Positions 1 to 9,064 are shown, numbered from the stretch's first letter. The stretch is 64,000 bases of DNA from Bacteroidales bacterium (GCA_028689615.1 JAQVCV010000001.1:62001-126000), one strand, 5' to 3'. Numbers and translations are program-made. The notes: generated by a model from the letters alone, not told the origin.

Positions 1-950
1 ACGAACTGCAACCCGGTATCAACGGGTTGACCGTTGGCATAGCTGCGCACCAGTCCATAATTGTTTTTCAGGTCGCTGTTGTTGGTATCGGCCCCCAGGT
101 TAACCCACCTTCCAATGACCGAATGCCCCAAAAAACCTTCATGCTGCTTGTTGCTGAAGGAGTGGAACACTGAACCTTCCACCTCGCCACCCACCTTGCA
201 CACGGGTCCGATGGTGGTGTTGCCATAGATGCGGGCACCAGCTTTGACCACGCTCTTCTCACCCAGGCTCAACGGCCCTTCGAGGAAGCTGTTGGGCATA
301 ACGCGGGAACCCTCGGCCAGAAAAACCGGCCCCGCAGATGCATCTATCACCACACCGGGCATCACCACCGCTCCAGGTGCCACGAACACCCCTGCCCTGT
401 TGATCAGGTGAACCCCCGCGAAGTCGGTTTGCCCCTGTTGCAACCCCATCAGCACCACATCAGCTTCAATCTGAGCCCCGTTCATCCTGAACAGGTCCCA
501 GGAGTAGTTCACCAGGCTCACCTCTTCTTCGGCCTCCACGAAATCCCAGGTCTCGTCGGGGTAAAACTCCCAACCGTCGGCCGTGGGCATGAACTGTTCG
601 CCATGGCTGTCGTCAATACAGGCGGCCAACACCACCCCGTCATACATCAATAGGGTTCCCGGCCTAAAGCCATCGAGTCGATCAAGTTGAGAGCGTGTAG
701 CAAGCCACCGTCCGTTGAGAACCAGAGTAGGTGTCTCGGGCAACTGGTTAACCACAACATCAGGGTTTGTAGCTTCCACAAGAGAAGCCAGTTGCGGGCG
801 GGTGAATAGGGCCACGGGCGCGCTTCCGATCAGGAGTTCAAACTTCCGACGGATGGTAACGATACCACACCGCAGGTCGAACACAGGCATAAGCCTGACC
901 AGCGGGTTGAGTCTAACCGATTGAGCATCTTCAAACAAAGCGTAGTTCAT
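1..950 (-). CDS. GlmU-like sugar-nucleotidyltransferase family protein (partial, C-terminus beyond window)
   Basis: An open frame runs from the ATG at 948-950 off the left edge, giving about 316 residues. It begins MNYALFEDAQ and later shows hexapeptide-type left-handed beta-helix stretches (GVFVAPGAVVMPGVVIDASA, then ARIYGNTTIGPVCKVGGEVE), as in GlmU-type acyl/nucleotidyltransferases. The C-terminal part, with HEGFLGHSVIGRWVNLGADT, resembles the Bacteroidota GlmU-like family usually annotated as putative sugar nucleotidyltransferase. The N-terminal half lacks an obvious LxAGxGTRM nucleotide-binding signature, so the activity is unproven. A TATCTTTG promoter element lies 25 bases upstream of the start. 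The gene is divergent from glutamine synthetase. The family call is fairly sure; the substrate is unknown. Confidence 0.8.
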   Translation of the reverse strand, partial: MNYALFEDAQSVRLNPLVRLMPVFDLRCGIVTIRRKFELLIGSAPVALFTRPQLASLVEATNPDVVVNQLPETPTLVLNGRWLATRSQLDRLDGFRPGTLLMYDGVVLAACIDDSHGEQFMPTADGWEFYPDETWDFVEAEEEVSLVNYSWDLFRMNGAQIEADVVLMGLQQGQTDFAGVHLINRAGVFVAPGAVVMPGVVIDASAGPVFLAEGSRVMPNSFLEGPLSLGEKSVVKAGARIYGNTTIGPVCKVGGEVEGSVFHSFSNKQHEGFLGHSVIGRWVNLGADTNNSDLKNNYGLVRSYANGQPVDTGLQF

Positions 951-974
951 AGGATGGGGATTTGGTAACGGCTA

Positions 975-1006
975 CAAAGATACACTTTTACACAAGCTCC
1001 CGTCAA
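975..1006 (-). promoter_or_regulatory. Bacteroidota-type promoter for the GlmU-like gene
   Basis: Read on the minus strand, TATCTTTG (975-982) matches the phylum -7 consensus TAnnTTTG. A TTG at 1004-1006, 21 bases upstream, fits the -33 element. The expected transcript start is near 968. Confidence 0.6.
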
Positions 1007-1056
1007 CAGTTGATCTCTCTTTATCGTGCTATGGCGAAGGGTTGAAGGGATTTTCA

Positions 1057-1064
1057 TACCTTTG
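1057..1064 (+). promoter_or_regulatory. -7 promoter element (TACCTTTG) of glutamine synthetase
   Basis: TACCTTTG matches TAnnTTTG and ends 31 bases before the ATG at 1096. A transcript starting near 1071 cannot include an in-frame TTG at 1042, which supports 1096 as the true start. No well-spaced -33 TTG is visible. Confidence 0.5.
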
Positions 1065-1095
1065 GCGCCAAATCACCATTAAGATTCGATGCACC

Positions 1096-2598
1096 ATGAG
1101 TAAAAATACCTCCATGAATCCCAACCCGCTGGTTCAATACCTGAACAAGCCCGCGGATGAATTCACCAAAGCCGATTTGATTAAATACGTTGAAGACAAC
1201 AACATCGAGATGATCAACTTCAGGTATGCCAGTGCCGATGGCCGTCTGAAGACCCTCAATTTTGTGATCAACAGCCGCGAACACCTCGAGACCATCCTCA
1301 CCTGCGGCGAACGGGTTGACGGGTCGAGCCTGTTCAAACACATCGAAGCAGGTTCGAGCGATCTCTACGTGATTCCCCGCTTCAAAACAGCTTTTCGCAA
1401 CCCCTTCACCAAGATCCCGAGTCTCGATATCCTTTGCGCTTTTTACAATAAAGATGGTGAGCCCCTCGACAGTGCCCCCGAAAACATCATGCGCAAGGCT
1501 CACAAGGTGCTGAAAGAGCGCACCGGTTATTCGTTTGAAGTGATGGGCGAACTGGAATACTACATCATCAGCCCAAAAGACGACCTCTTCCTGGCTGATG
1601 ACCAAAGAGGTTACCACGAGTCGGGTCCTTTCTCGAAGTGGGCCGCTTTCCGCCGCGATGCTATGCTCTACATTGCCCAGGCTGGCGGCCTGATCAAGTA
1701 TGGACACTCCGAGGTGGGCAACTTCACCCTGGGCGACAAGGTGTATGAACAAAACGAAATCGAATTTCTGCCCACCACCCTCGAAGATGCCGCCGATCAA
1801 TTGCTCATCGCGAAGTGGATACTCAGGCAATTGGCCTACCAGTATGGCGTCACAGTAACCTTTGCACCAAAGATCACCGTTGGAAAGGCAGGCAGTGGCA
1901 TGCACATCCACACCCGGTTGATGAAAGACGGGCGCAACGCTATGATCGACAACCGAAAACTGAGCGACACAGCCAAACGGGCCATTGCCGGTTACCTTTC
2001 GCTGGCTCCATCGCTCACAGCCTTTGGCAACATGAACCCCACAAGTTACTTCAGGCTGGTACCCCACCAGGAGGCTCCAACCAACATTTGTTGGGGCGAT
2101 CGCAACCGCTCCGTTCTGGTTCGTGTTCCGCTGGGCTGGACAGGCAAAGCCAACATGATCAAAGATGTAAACCCCCTGGAACCCGACGAAGAATTCGACC
2201 ACAGCGTGAAACAAACCGTTGAATTCCGCTGCCCCGACGGCTCGGCCGATGTTTATCTGTTGCTCGCCGGACTCACAGTGGCTGCCCGCCATGGCCTCGA
2301 AATGGAAGATGCCCTTGGCTATGCCGAACAACGGTATGTTGACGTGAACATCTTCCACGACGAACACAAAGAACGGGTGAAAAACCTGGCACAACTCCCC
2401 GTGAGTTGTTCCGACTCAGCCGATCAGCTTGCCCGCCAGGCACACATCTACATGGAACACGGTGTTTTCCCGAAAAGCATGATTGACGGAGTCATCAAAC
2501 TCCTCAAATCGTTCAACGACGACAACCTGCGCCAGGAAATGGCCAACAACAACGAGGCTATACTGGCTCTGGTCAACAAATATTTCCATTGCGGGTAA
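1096..2598 (+). CDS. glnA: Glutamine synthetase
   Basis: ATP-dependent ligation of ammonia to glutamate in the cytoplasm. The 500-residue product has the beta-grasp N-terminal domain (about 25-110) and the catalytic domain. The catalytic domain shows the metal-binding MGELEYYII, the GSGMHIHTRL ATP/ammonium-site motif, NPTSYFRLVP and the arginine motif NRSVLVRVP. The length fits the ~500-residue GS forms seen in Bacteroidota and archaea rather than the ~729-residue GSIII. The start at 1096 is preferred because the promoter element lies at 1057-1064. A terminator follows directly, so it is probably a single-gene transcript. No adenylylation-loop motif was identified. Confident in function; the GS subtype is inferred. 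Confidence 0.95.
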   Translation: MSKNTSMNPNPLVQYLNKPADEFTKADLIKYVEDNNIEMINFRYASADGRLKTLNFVINSREHLETILTCGERVDGSSLFKHIEAGSSDLYVIPRFKTAFRNPFTKIPSLDILCAFYNKDGEPLDSAPENIMRKAHKVLKERTGYSFEVMGELEYYIISPKDDLFLADDQRGYHESGPFSKWAAFRRDAMLYIAQAGGLIKYGHSEVGNFTLGDKVYEQNEIEFLPTTLEDAADQLLIAKWILRQLAYQYGVTVTFAPKITVGKAGSGMHIHTRLMKDGRNAMIDNRKLSDTAKRAIAGYLSLAPSLTAFGNMNPTSYFRLVPHQEAPTNICWGDRNRSVLVRVPLGWTGKANMIKDVNPLEPDEEFDHSVKQTVEFRCPDGSADVYLLLAGLTVAARHGLEMEDALGYAEQRYVDVNIFHDEHKERVKNLAQLPVSCSDSADQLARQAHIYMEHGVFPKSMIDGVIKLLKSFNDDNLRQEMANNNEAILALVNKYFHCG

Positions 2599-2625
2599 AC
2601 ACCCGTGAAGGACTCAACCTAACAC

Positions 2626-2655
2626 AAAAAGCCGGATACCCTCCGGCTTTTTTTT
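2626..2655 (+). terminator. Rho-independent terminator after glutamine synthetase
   Basis: GCCGGA (2631-2636) pairs with TCCGGC (2642-2647) and is followed by a run of T. An A-run precedes the stem. Confidence 0.85.
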
Positions 2656-2723
2656 CATGACCGGGCAAACGAAATTGTCTCTCTTTTGTTAATACAATAC
2701 ACGAACTCAAAAAAACATTTTTT

Positions 2724-3299
2724 ATGACACACTCATTACCTCCCCTGCCCTGGGCTGCCGATGCTCTGGAGCCACACATCTCTGCCAAAACCATCGAATA
2801 CCATTATGGCAAGCACCACCAGGCCTATGTAACCAACCTCAACAACCTGATTCCCGGTACACCGTTTGAAAACGCCACACTCGAAGAGATTATCCTCAAA
2901 GCCGAAGGGGGCATCTTCAACAACGGGGCTCAGGTGTGGAACCACACTTTCTACTGGAATTGCCTGTCGCCCAATGGCGGAGGCCAACCAACCGGAAAAC
3001 TTGCCGAAGCCATCAACAACCAATTCGGCTCTTTTGAGGTTTTCAAAGAAAAATTTACTGCCGCAGCCGCTACCCTATTCGGTTCAGGATGGGCATGGCT
3101 GGTGAAGAATGCCGACGGCCAACTCGAGATCACACAAGAGAGCAATGCCGGCAACCCTTTGCGGCAGGGCAAAACCCCTCTTCTCACTTGTGATGTGTGG
3201 GAACATGCCTATTACATCGACAAAAAGAACGCTCGTCCGGCATATCTGGGTGAATTCTGGCAACTTATTGACTGGAAAGCCGTTGAAGCACGATTCTAA
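2724..3299 (+). CDS. sodB: Superoxide dismutase, Fe/Mn family
   Basis: Disproportionates superoxide to oxygen and hydrogen peroxide. The 191-residue protein has all four metal ligands of the family: His in [13 protein letters not shown], His in QVWNHTFYW, and Asp and His in CDVWEHAYY. The [14 protein letters not shown] context and the FGSGWAWLV segment resemble iron-type or cambialistic enzymes of Bacteroidota. No signal peptide is present, so it is cytoplasmic. It has its own terminator and sits among unrelated genes. A role in oxygen tolerance of an otherwise fermentative cell is inferred from the fermentation genes nearby. Confidence 0.96.
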   Translation: MTHSLPPLPWAADALEPHISAKTIEYHYGKHHQAYVTNLNNLIPGTPFENATLEEIILKAEGGIFNNGAQVWNHTFYWNCLSPNGGGQPTGKLAEAINNQFGSFEVFKEKFTAAAATLFGSGWAWLVKNADGQLEITQESNAGNPLRQGKTPLLTCDVWEHAYYIDKKNARPAYLGEFWQLIDWKAVEARF

Positions 3300-3330
3300 G
3301 GAGTCGGCAGCGCCTTGAACAGACTAACCG

Positions 3331-3372
3331 AACACCATCTGGTATCGCGCCAGATGGTGTTTGCTTTTAATC
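3331..3372 (+). terminator. Terminator after sodB
   Basis: A perfect 12-bp stem, AACACCATCTGG (3331-3342) with CCAGATGGTGTT (3350-3361), has a 7-base loop and is followed by TGCTTTTAA. Confidence 0.85.
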
Positions 3373-3387
3373 CATGTGATTTCGTTG

Positions 3388-3395
3388 TATATTTG
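3388..3395 (+). promoter_or_regulatory. -7 promoter element (TATATTTG) of the thioesterase gene
   Basis: TATATTTG matches TAnnTTTG, 19 bases before the ATG at 3415. A TTG lies 24 bases upstream, slightly farther than the usual spacing. Confidence 0.5.
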
Positions 3396-3414
3396 CCCCC
3401 TCAAAACCGTATAG

Positions 3415-3888
3415 ATGCGCTACATACCAAATCCTGAACGCGATAATACAGAATACAACTGTTATGGTTGTGCCCCGCACAACCCTCGCGGACTCAAGAT
3501 GGAATTTCATGAGGATGGCAACGACATCGTATGCCAATGGCAACCCCATGCCGACTTCCAGAGTTACAACAATGTGTTGCACGGAGGCGTTCAGGCAGCC
3601 CTTTTTGATGAACTGGCCTGCTGGATCCTGATGGTTAAAGCAGGCTCGGCCGGCCTGACCCAGAAACTGGAGATCAGCTACCAATGTCCCGTGTTCCTTA
3701 CCAATGGAACCATAACCCTTCGCGGTCGTATTGAATCACGCCACGAGCACCGTGTGAGCGTCACAGCCGAGCTAACCGACCAGGAAGGTCACCTACGCTC
3801 ATCGGCCAAGGCAGAATTTCTGCTCTACCCCGAAAAAATGGCCCGGAAGCGCTTGCACTACCCGGGCCATGAAAAATTTTCGGAATAA
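3415..3888 (+). CDS. PaaI/hotdog-fold thioesterase family protein
   Basis: The 157-residue protein has the single hotdog domain of the PaaI/YbaW acyl-CoA thioesterase superfamily. NNVLHGGVQAALFDELACW corresponds to the helix carrying the HGG motif and the acidic catalytic residue, and SVTAELTDQEGHLRSSAKAEF is the last strand pair. An N-terminal CYGCAPHNPRGLKM segment with two cysteines is common in this subfamily. The cytoplasmic enzyme presumably hydrolyses an acyl-CoA; the substrate cannot be read from sequence. It converges on glmS with only 6 bases between stop codons. Confidence 0.85.
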   Translation: MRYIPNPERDNTEYNCYGCAPHNPRGLKMEFHEDGNDIVCQWQPHADFQSYNNVLHGGVQAALFDELACWILMVKAGSAGLTQKLEISYQCPVFLTNGTITLRGRIESRHEHRVSVTAELTDQEGHLRSSAKAEFLLYPEKMARKRLHYPGHEKFSE

Positions 3889-3894
3889 CTTGGA

Positions 3895-5733
3895 CTACTC
3901 CACCGTAACCGACTTTGCCAGATTTCGTGGCTGATCCACATTGCAATCACGATTCACGGCGATGTAATAGGCCAGCAGCTGCAACGGGATGGTGGCCAAG
4001 AGCGGTACCAACATCTCCTCAGTTTCAGGTATCTCAAGACAGAAATCGGCCAATCCCTTTACAGTAGAATCGCCCTTAGTAACAATAGCGATGATACGCC
4101 CCTGACGAGCCTTCACCTCCTGAATGTTCGACACCACCTTGTCGTAGGTTCCCTTGTTGGTGGCAATCACAACCACAGGCATTTCGCGGTCGATCAGGGC
4201 AATGGGGCCATGCTTCATCTCGGCCGCGGGGTAACCTTCGGCGTGAATGTAGCTTATCTCCTTCAACTTCAAAGCCCCTTCAAGTGCAACCGGGAAGTTG
4301 TAACCACGACCCAGGTAAAGAAAATTGCGCGAATAAGTAAAGATCTTTGAAATTTCTTTTACATCCTTATCAAGTCCCAAGGTTTGCTCCACCTTTTCGG
4401 GGATAGTTTGCAATTCGGCCACCAAACGATGGAAAGTAGGTGTATCGATGGTTCCGCGCTTACGACCTATGGCCAGCGCCATGAGAGCCAACACAGTTAC
4501 CTGTGCAGTGAAAGCTTTAGTAGAGGCAACTCCAATCTCGGGGCCGGCATGGGTATAGGAACCGGCGTGTGAGGCGCGCGCGATGGATGAACCCACAACG
4601 TTGCATATACCATATATGAAAGCACCTTTCGATTTGGCCAACTCGATGGCTGCCAGCGTATCAGCAGTTTCACCTGACTGGCTGATGGCAATAACAATGT
4701 CTGTTTCGTGAATAATGGGATTGCGGTATCTGAACTCCGATGAATACTCGACCTCAACCGGGATTCGGGCCAAATCCTCGAACATGTATTCACCCACCAA
4801 GCCCGCATGCCACGAGGTTCCGGCTGCTGTTATGATGATGCGGCGGGCATTCATAAAGCGGTCGATATGATCAATAATACCCGCCATCGAAATCACATCA
4901 TTTCCCTCGTTGATGCGGCCGCGGTAACTGTCGCGAATGGTCTTGGGCTGCTCAAAAATCTCTTTAAGCATGAAGTGATCGTAACCCTCTTTTTCCAACT
5001 GGCTAAGGTTCAATTCCAATTTGGTTACTTCGGGGTGCTTCTCGACATCGCGAATGGTCTTGATTTTAATTTTTTCGCCACGCTGCAAGATAGCAATCTC
5101 CTCATCGTCAAGATAAACCACATCCTTGGTGTATTCTACAATGGGAGAAGCATCAGAAGCAAGGAGAAATTCATCCTGACCGATACCTACCACCAGAGGG
5201 CTGCCTTTGCGGGCCGCTATAATGGTACTGCGATCGGTTTTTGACAAAATCACGATGGCATAGGCTCCTACCACCTGGCATAACGCTGATTGAACAGCCT
5301 CCAGCAAAGTACTGCCTGAAGATTTCTTGATATACTCGATGAGCTGAATCAACACCTCTGTATCGGTATTGCTTTGAAACACATATCCATGCTGAATCAA
5401 CTCCTCTTTTATAACCGCATAGTTCTCGATGATTCCATTATGAATCAGCGCCAATTCTTCCGATTGCGAGAAGTGAGGGTGTGCGTTCACGTTGTTGGGC
5501 TCGCCATGTGTGGCCCACCGTGTATGCGCCATCCCAATGGTTCCAGAAATATCTTTATCGACAAGAAAAGCCTCCAGGTCAGAAACCTTTCCCTTGGTTT
5601 TATAAACCTTCAGGGTGCTGTTCAAAACGGCAATTCCGGCACTGTCGTAACCGCGGTACTCGAGCCGCTTCAATCCTTTAATGAGAATCGGATGCGCTTC
5701 GCGGGGTCCGATGTAACCTACAATACCACACAT
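3895..5733 (-). CDS. glmS: Glutamine--fructose-6-phosphate aminotransferase (isomerizing)
   Basis: Makes glucosamine-6-phosphate from fructose-6-phosphate and glutamine, the first step to UDP-GlcNAc. The 612-residue length is typical. MCGIVGYIG provides the N-terminal nucleophile Cys for the glutaminase domain (about 1-220). Two SIS domains follow, with TAAGTSWHAG, SQSGETADTLAAI and GRGYNFPVALEGALKLKEISYIHAEGY. The C-terminus PRNLAKSVTVE is the conserved fructose-6-P-site tail. It lies downstream of glgA and the DUF4270 gene on the same strand, an arrangement I recall from other Bacteroidota. The GlmU-like gene near 0.5 kb belongs to related chemistry but is not in the same operon. Confidence 0.98.
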   Translation of the reverse strand: MCGIVGYIGPREAHPILIKGLKRLEYRGYDSAGIAVLNSTLKVYKTKGKVSDLEAFLVDKDISGTIGMAHTRWATHGEPNNVNAHPHFSQSEELALIHNGIIENYAVIKEELIQHGYVFQSNTDTEVLIQLIEYIKKSSGSTLLEAVQSALCQVVGAYAIVILSKTDRSTIIAARKGSPLVVGIGQDEFLLASDASPIVEYTKDVVYLDDEEIAILQRGEKIKIKTIRDVEKHPEVTKLELNLSQLEKEGYDHFMLKEIFEQPKTIRDSYRGRINEGNDVISMAGIIDHIDRFMNARRIIITAAGTSWHAGLVGEYMFEDLARIPVEVEYSSEFRYRNPIIHETDIVIAISQSGETADTLAAIELAKSKGAFIYGICNVVGSSIARASHAGSYTHAGPEIGVASTKAFTAQVTVLALMALAIGRKRGTIDTPTFHRLVAELQTIPEKVEQTLGLDKDVKEISKIFTYSRNFLYLGRGYNFPVALEGALKLKEISYIHAEGYPAAEMKHGPIALIDREMPVVVIATNKGTYDKVVSNIQEVKARQGRIIAIVTKGDSTVKGLADFCLEIPETEEMLVPLLATIPLQLLAYYIAVNRDCNVDQPRNLAKSVTVE

Positions 5734-5831
5734 AAAAAGATCAATTTTAGTTAAAAATATAAGTGTACTCTTTACTGCTGAAGGGCAGTTTTAAACTGAC
5801 ATGAAAAAGAACCAAGAGGTTGTTCAGGTGT

Positions 5832-7160
5832 TTAAGGAGCTTTCGAGAATAAGATCTGCACCTGCAATCTTGAACCAGACAATGATGGATCGCCGGGATT
5901 GGCACCACAAAAGATAAGCCGGTTGCCTCTCACAGCCGAACTGGTTGCATAAAAGGTAAGGTGTGTTGTGGGGTCAATACTGCCATTGATAAGCGATTGA
6001 ACGTAATGGGATATCCTGAACGAATAGGTTCCGTTGTTCAGATAAGAACCTCCAAAATAGGTATCGCCTTCATACTGGTCTTCGAGATAAGAGATAGCAT
6101 CGGCAGTATCAACCTGAACGAGAACTATTTTTGCCGGAGGATCGTATTTTGATGTTTTGTCGAGATCTGTCACCACCAGTCGGGCTTCGTTGATTGCATA
6201 ACCTTTGTTTCGCAAACCTGAAATAACTTCAGGATCGAAGCGGATATCGGTTCTGATGCCGCCCATGGCCTGTAAATAAAGCCGGTCGGCTCCGAGTGCA
6301 TAGTTTTTATCGATGATTTGTTGACGCAGCAACGGGTCGGCTTCCAGATAATCGTTGTGGTCGTAATGGTTGAAGCGGGCGCAATAACCATTGATGTCCA
6401 ACTGGAAAGAAAGAGTATCCGCATCGTTGTGGTAATACACCATCATGTGGGTAAGGGTCGATTCGGTGCTGATGAACATTACCGATCCGAGGTTGGGGGC
6501 AGCCGCGGGTCCGGCATCAATAAGTATCCCTTTAATGTACTTGGTGAACGCGGAGTTGTCAACCAGATTAGCGGGATCGGCATTGATGATTTTATCCATA
6601 AAAGCCTGATCGGTAATCTTGACGGTGAAATGGGGGGCTTTTTTCACGGTATCAACCAACACGCTGTCGTACGGACGGGCAATAAAGGTTTTGGAAGCCA
6701 ACACAGATGCTTCATGGGGGATTACGCTGTTTGAATAGTAATCCTCATCAAATCCCAGCGTATCTGCTAATTCATACACAGTTATGGTTTGCAAGGCACT
6801 GCTGTCGCCATAAGCACCGTTGTAGGCCAAGGAGAGCACTACCGAATCAACCACCGGATTGGTACCAAAGGAGTGACCTGAGGAGGACAACCTGAGTTGG
6901 GTATAAATGGAGGCGCGGGTAATCCCGAAATAGGGATCCCAATAGCTGCCCAACAGACTTTGAGAGGTCTCGTCGGTTCTGATAGAATCTTCTCTCACGG
7001 CGTAAGCATCGATAACCAAAGTGGTATCGTAGTGGAAAGTAATCAATTCGGAGCCTGGCTGGAGGTTTGTTCCGATTTCATCAGGTTGCTTGGAGCAACC
7101 CAGAGCCAAAAGGAGCGACAAGCTGAATATCCAGGAAAAGATCCTGCGTTGAGCCATCAT
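5832..7160 (-). CDS. DUF4270 family lipoprotein
   Basis: The 442-residue protein begins MMAQRRIFSWIFSLSLLLALGCSKQ, a lipoprotein signal peptide with lipobox LALGC, so it is predicted to be lipidated and surface or periplasmic. The body matches what I know of the DUF4270 family, with repeated strand-rich segments and a C-terminal GNRLIFCGANPGDPSLSGSR region. Function is unknown. The ATG at 7160 is chosen over an in-frame upstream start at 7208 because the signal peptide begins here. It lies 56 bases after the glycogen synthase gene and upstream of glmS. This conserved neighbourhood suggests a cell-envelope or polysaccharide role, but that is inference. Confidence 0.85.
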   Translation of the reverse strand: MMAQRRIFSWIFSLSLLLALGCSKQPDEIGTNLQPGSELITFHYDTTLVIDAYAVREDSIRTDETSQSLLGSYWDPYFGITRASIYTQLRLSSSGHSFGTNPVVDSVVLSLAYNGAYGDSSALQTITVYELADTLGFDEDYYSNSVIPHEASVLASKTFIARPYDSVLVDTVKKAPHFTVKITDQAFMDKIINADPANLVDNSAFTKYIKGILIDAGPAAAPNLGSVMFISTESTLTHMMVYYHNDADTLSFQLDINGYCARFNHYDHNDYLEADPLLRQQIIDKNYALGADRLYLQAMGGIRTDIRFDPEVISGLRNKGYAINEARLVVTDLDKTSKYDPPAKIVLVQVDTADAISYLEDQYEGDTYFGGSYLNNGTYSFRISHYVQSLINGSIDPTTHLTFYATSSAVRGNRLIFCGANPGDPSLSGSRLQVQILFSKAP

Positions 7161-7216
7161 ATAACAATGATTGTGAGTGTAAATAATGTAATGATATGAA
7201 ATTGGCAATTTAACAA

Positions 7217-8035
7217 TCAGGCAGACACATCGCCCAGAATCTGATCATAGAAATTGTTGTAAGCCTCTACATAGTTTTCTCTGGCCTGAAGAGGAAGAAC
7301 CGGAACCTTTGTTTCTTCGATGAAGGCTGCAATTTCGGGATCCAAATTATCGGTAGCAATGATTACACCGTCTGAATAGTCAATGGCGCCACACATGGTG
7401 CTAACGTAGGTTCCCTTTTTATAGTGTTTAAGATCTTTCTCAGTTATGCCAGCCATTTTAACTTTTGCGCCAAAATCGCGGTTAAACTTTGCATCGAAGG
7501 CGTCGTTGTAGATCGACGTCACTATTTTGGTATTGCTAAACAGAGGGTTATCGCGGAATGCCCTTTTGATAAAAAGCGGCGTCATGGCTGAGAACCAACC
7601 ATGGCAATGAATTAAATCGGGACTCCAGCCCAACTTCTTTACAGTCTCAATGGTTCCACGGGCAAAGAAAATGGCTCTTTCATCGTTGTCTTTATAAAAC
7701 TTCCCGTTTTTATCGGTCAGCATGTACTTGCGCTGAAAATAATCATCATTATCAATGAAATAGATCTGCATCCGGGCTTGTTGGATGGAGGCTACCTTGA
7801 TAATCAGCGGGTGATCGGTATCGTTTATAATCAGGTTCATTCCCGACAATCGAATCACCTCATGAAGCTGGTTTCTCCGTTCGTTGATCAATCCGTAGCG
7901 GGGCATAAAAGTTCTGATGTCTTTCCCTTTTTCTTGAATGCCCTGTGGCAAATAACGCCCCATAGTGGCTATAGGACTTTCTTTCAGATAGGGCTCAATT
8001 TCGGAAGCCACAAAAAGTACCCTTGCTTTATTCAT
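7217..8035 (-). CDS. glgA: Glycogen/starch synthase family protein, N-terminal (GT5) domain only
   Basis: The 272-residue product aligns with the starch-synthase catalytic domain: RVLFVASEIEPYLKESPIA at the ADP-glucose site, and DLIHCHGWFSAMTPLFIK in the middle. Classical GlgA is about 480 residues, with a second Rossmann domain carrying the KTGGL-type loop. Here the protein stops after DPEIAAFIEE and lacks that half. Such short versions are common in Bacteroidota and are not obviously truncated, since the frame ends cleanly. Enzymatic activity on its own is doubtful; a partner or a different role is possible. A TAACTTTG promoter element lies about 110 bases upstream. Confidence 0.85.
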   Translation of the reverse strand: MNKARVLFVASEIEPYLKESPIATMGRYLPQGIQEKGKDIRTFMPRYGLINERRNQLHEVIRLSGMNLIINDTDHPLIIKVASIQQARMQIYFIDNDDYFQRKYMLTDKNGKFYKDNDERAIFFARGTIETVKKLGWSPDLIHCHGWFSAMTPLFIKRAFRDNPLFSNTKIVTSIYNDAFDAKFNRDFGAKVKMAGITEKDLKHYKKGTYVSTMCGAIDYSDGVIIATDNLDPEIAAFIEETKVPVLPLQARENYVEAYNNFYDQILGDVSA

Positions 8036-8145
8036 TGATAAAAAGATTATAAGAGAAGCCTGACTGCCAACTTACTATCAACAACAAATGTGCAATTGAT
8101 CTTGAAGCAGGGAGCCGTCAGGCGTCCTTTGTATGACAAGTTATG

Positions 8146-8153
8146 CAAAGTTA
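8146..8153 (-). promoter_or_regulatory. -7 promoter element (TAACTTTG) upstream of the glgA-like gene
   Basis: Minus-strand TAACTTTG matches TAnnTTTG in the 245-base gap between recO and glgA. No clear -33 TTG at usual spacing. Nothing else recognisable is seen in that gap. Confidence 0.4.
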
Positions 8154-8280
8154 CTGATTTTTCACCACATGGAGGGCTTTTCTTGGCAGGGGGTAACCAT
8201 TTTTTTACCAACAAAGGCCGCTTCGGGGTCATATTAGGCCAAATCCTGCAATGTCGAATTCGCTCGATTCGGGTGAATTG

Positions 8281-9018
8281 TCAAAGAACGGCCAGTACCT
8301 CATGCAGTACCTGAACCGATTTCAGTTCTTCAAGACCGGGGATTTGCAACCTGAAATATTCGATGACAAAAGCCAGCAGCGTTGCCCTTGAACCTGAAGG
8401 GATTTTGAGAGGATGAAATCCTTCACGACTCGATAAGGCTGTGTGAGCAAAAAGGTTGGTCCAATCGGCCGGGATGTAGTGGCCATGTGTTGCTGTTTCA
8501 ACAAACCTACCCTCCATCAAATCGAAAACCTGATGAGGCTGGGGATTGCCTATCAGTGGCTCGAATCCCATAGCCGATGCTTGCTGCATCATAAAAATCA
8601 ATGGGATATCGGGCAGCAATTCCTCAGGACCTTGGGTAACCCTAGCGATAACCTCTTCTATCAATCCAAACAGAGCTGCATCAGACTCGTGATGGGTGAT
8701 GGTGTGGTTAAGAAGGTCGGCCAGGAACAAAGCGATAGCAGGACGCAGGACTCCGGAAGCCGAAAGTAGCGGAGAACTTACAAGTGAGGCATGTCGAATG
8801 GTTTCGAGAGCGGGTCCACGGCTTCGCGTGGCTTCAAAACGAAGATGGGTCAAAGGCTGAAACATCACCATGCCTGTTCCGGCAGCACCTTTGCGTGAAG
8901 GCCTTACAATATAGCTTCTAAGTCCGGAAGACAGCGTGAATACCCTAATTACCAAACGGCTATCGTCGTATCGAATAGCCTGTAGCACGATCCCTTCTTC
9001 TTTGTATTGAGGCTTCAA
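8281..9018 (-). CDS. recO: DNA repair protein RecO
   Basis: RecO helps load RecA on SSB-coated DNA in the RecFOR pathway. The 245-residue length matches the family. The N-terminal OB-fold begins MKPQYKEEGIVLQAIRYDDS and continues with RVFTLSSGLRSYIVRPSRKG. The helical C-terminal part holds ALFLADLLNHTITHHESD and later GFHPLKIPSGSRATLLAFVI. The zinc-binding cysteines found in some RecO proteins are absent, as is usual in Bacteroidota forms. It appears to be transcribed from its own promoter after the butyrate kinase terminator. Confidence 0.93.
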   Translation of the reverse strand: MKPQYKEEGIVLQAIRYDDSRLVIRVFTLSSGLRSYIVRPSRKGAAGTGMVMFQPLTHLRFEATRSRGPALETIRHASLVSSPLLSASGVLRPAIALFLADLLNHTITHHESDAALFGLIEEVIARVTQGPEELLPDIPLIFMMQQASAMGFEPLIGNPQPHQVFDLMEGRFVETATHGHYIPADWTNLFAHTALSSREGFHPLKIPSGSRATLLAFVIEYFRLQIPGLEELKSVQVLHEVLAVL

Positions 9019-9034
9019 TGGATTTTTTTTTTTT

Positions 9035-9042
9035 CAAAAATA
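9035..9042 (-). promoter_or_regulatory. -7 promoter element (TATTTTTG) of recO
   Basis: Minus-strand TATTTTTG matches TAnnTTTG, 16 bases upstream of the recO start. The surrounding sequence is very A/T rich. Confidence 0.45.
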
Positions 9043-9064
9043 CATATTTGATACATTCAAAAAC

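Noticed and set aside
1054..2394. A 446-codon open frame on the minus strand opposite glutamine synthetase
   Set aside because: It is fully antisense to a clear gene in a GC-biased coding region and its translation has no recognisable motif.
8047..8232. A 61-codon minus-strand open frame between recO and glgA
   Set aside because: It spans the probable glgA promoter element and resembles no known family.
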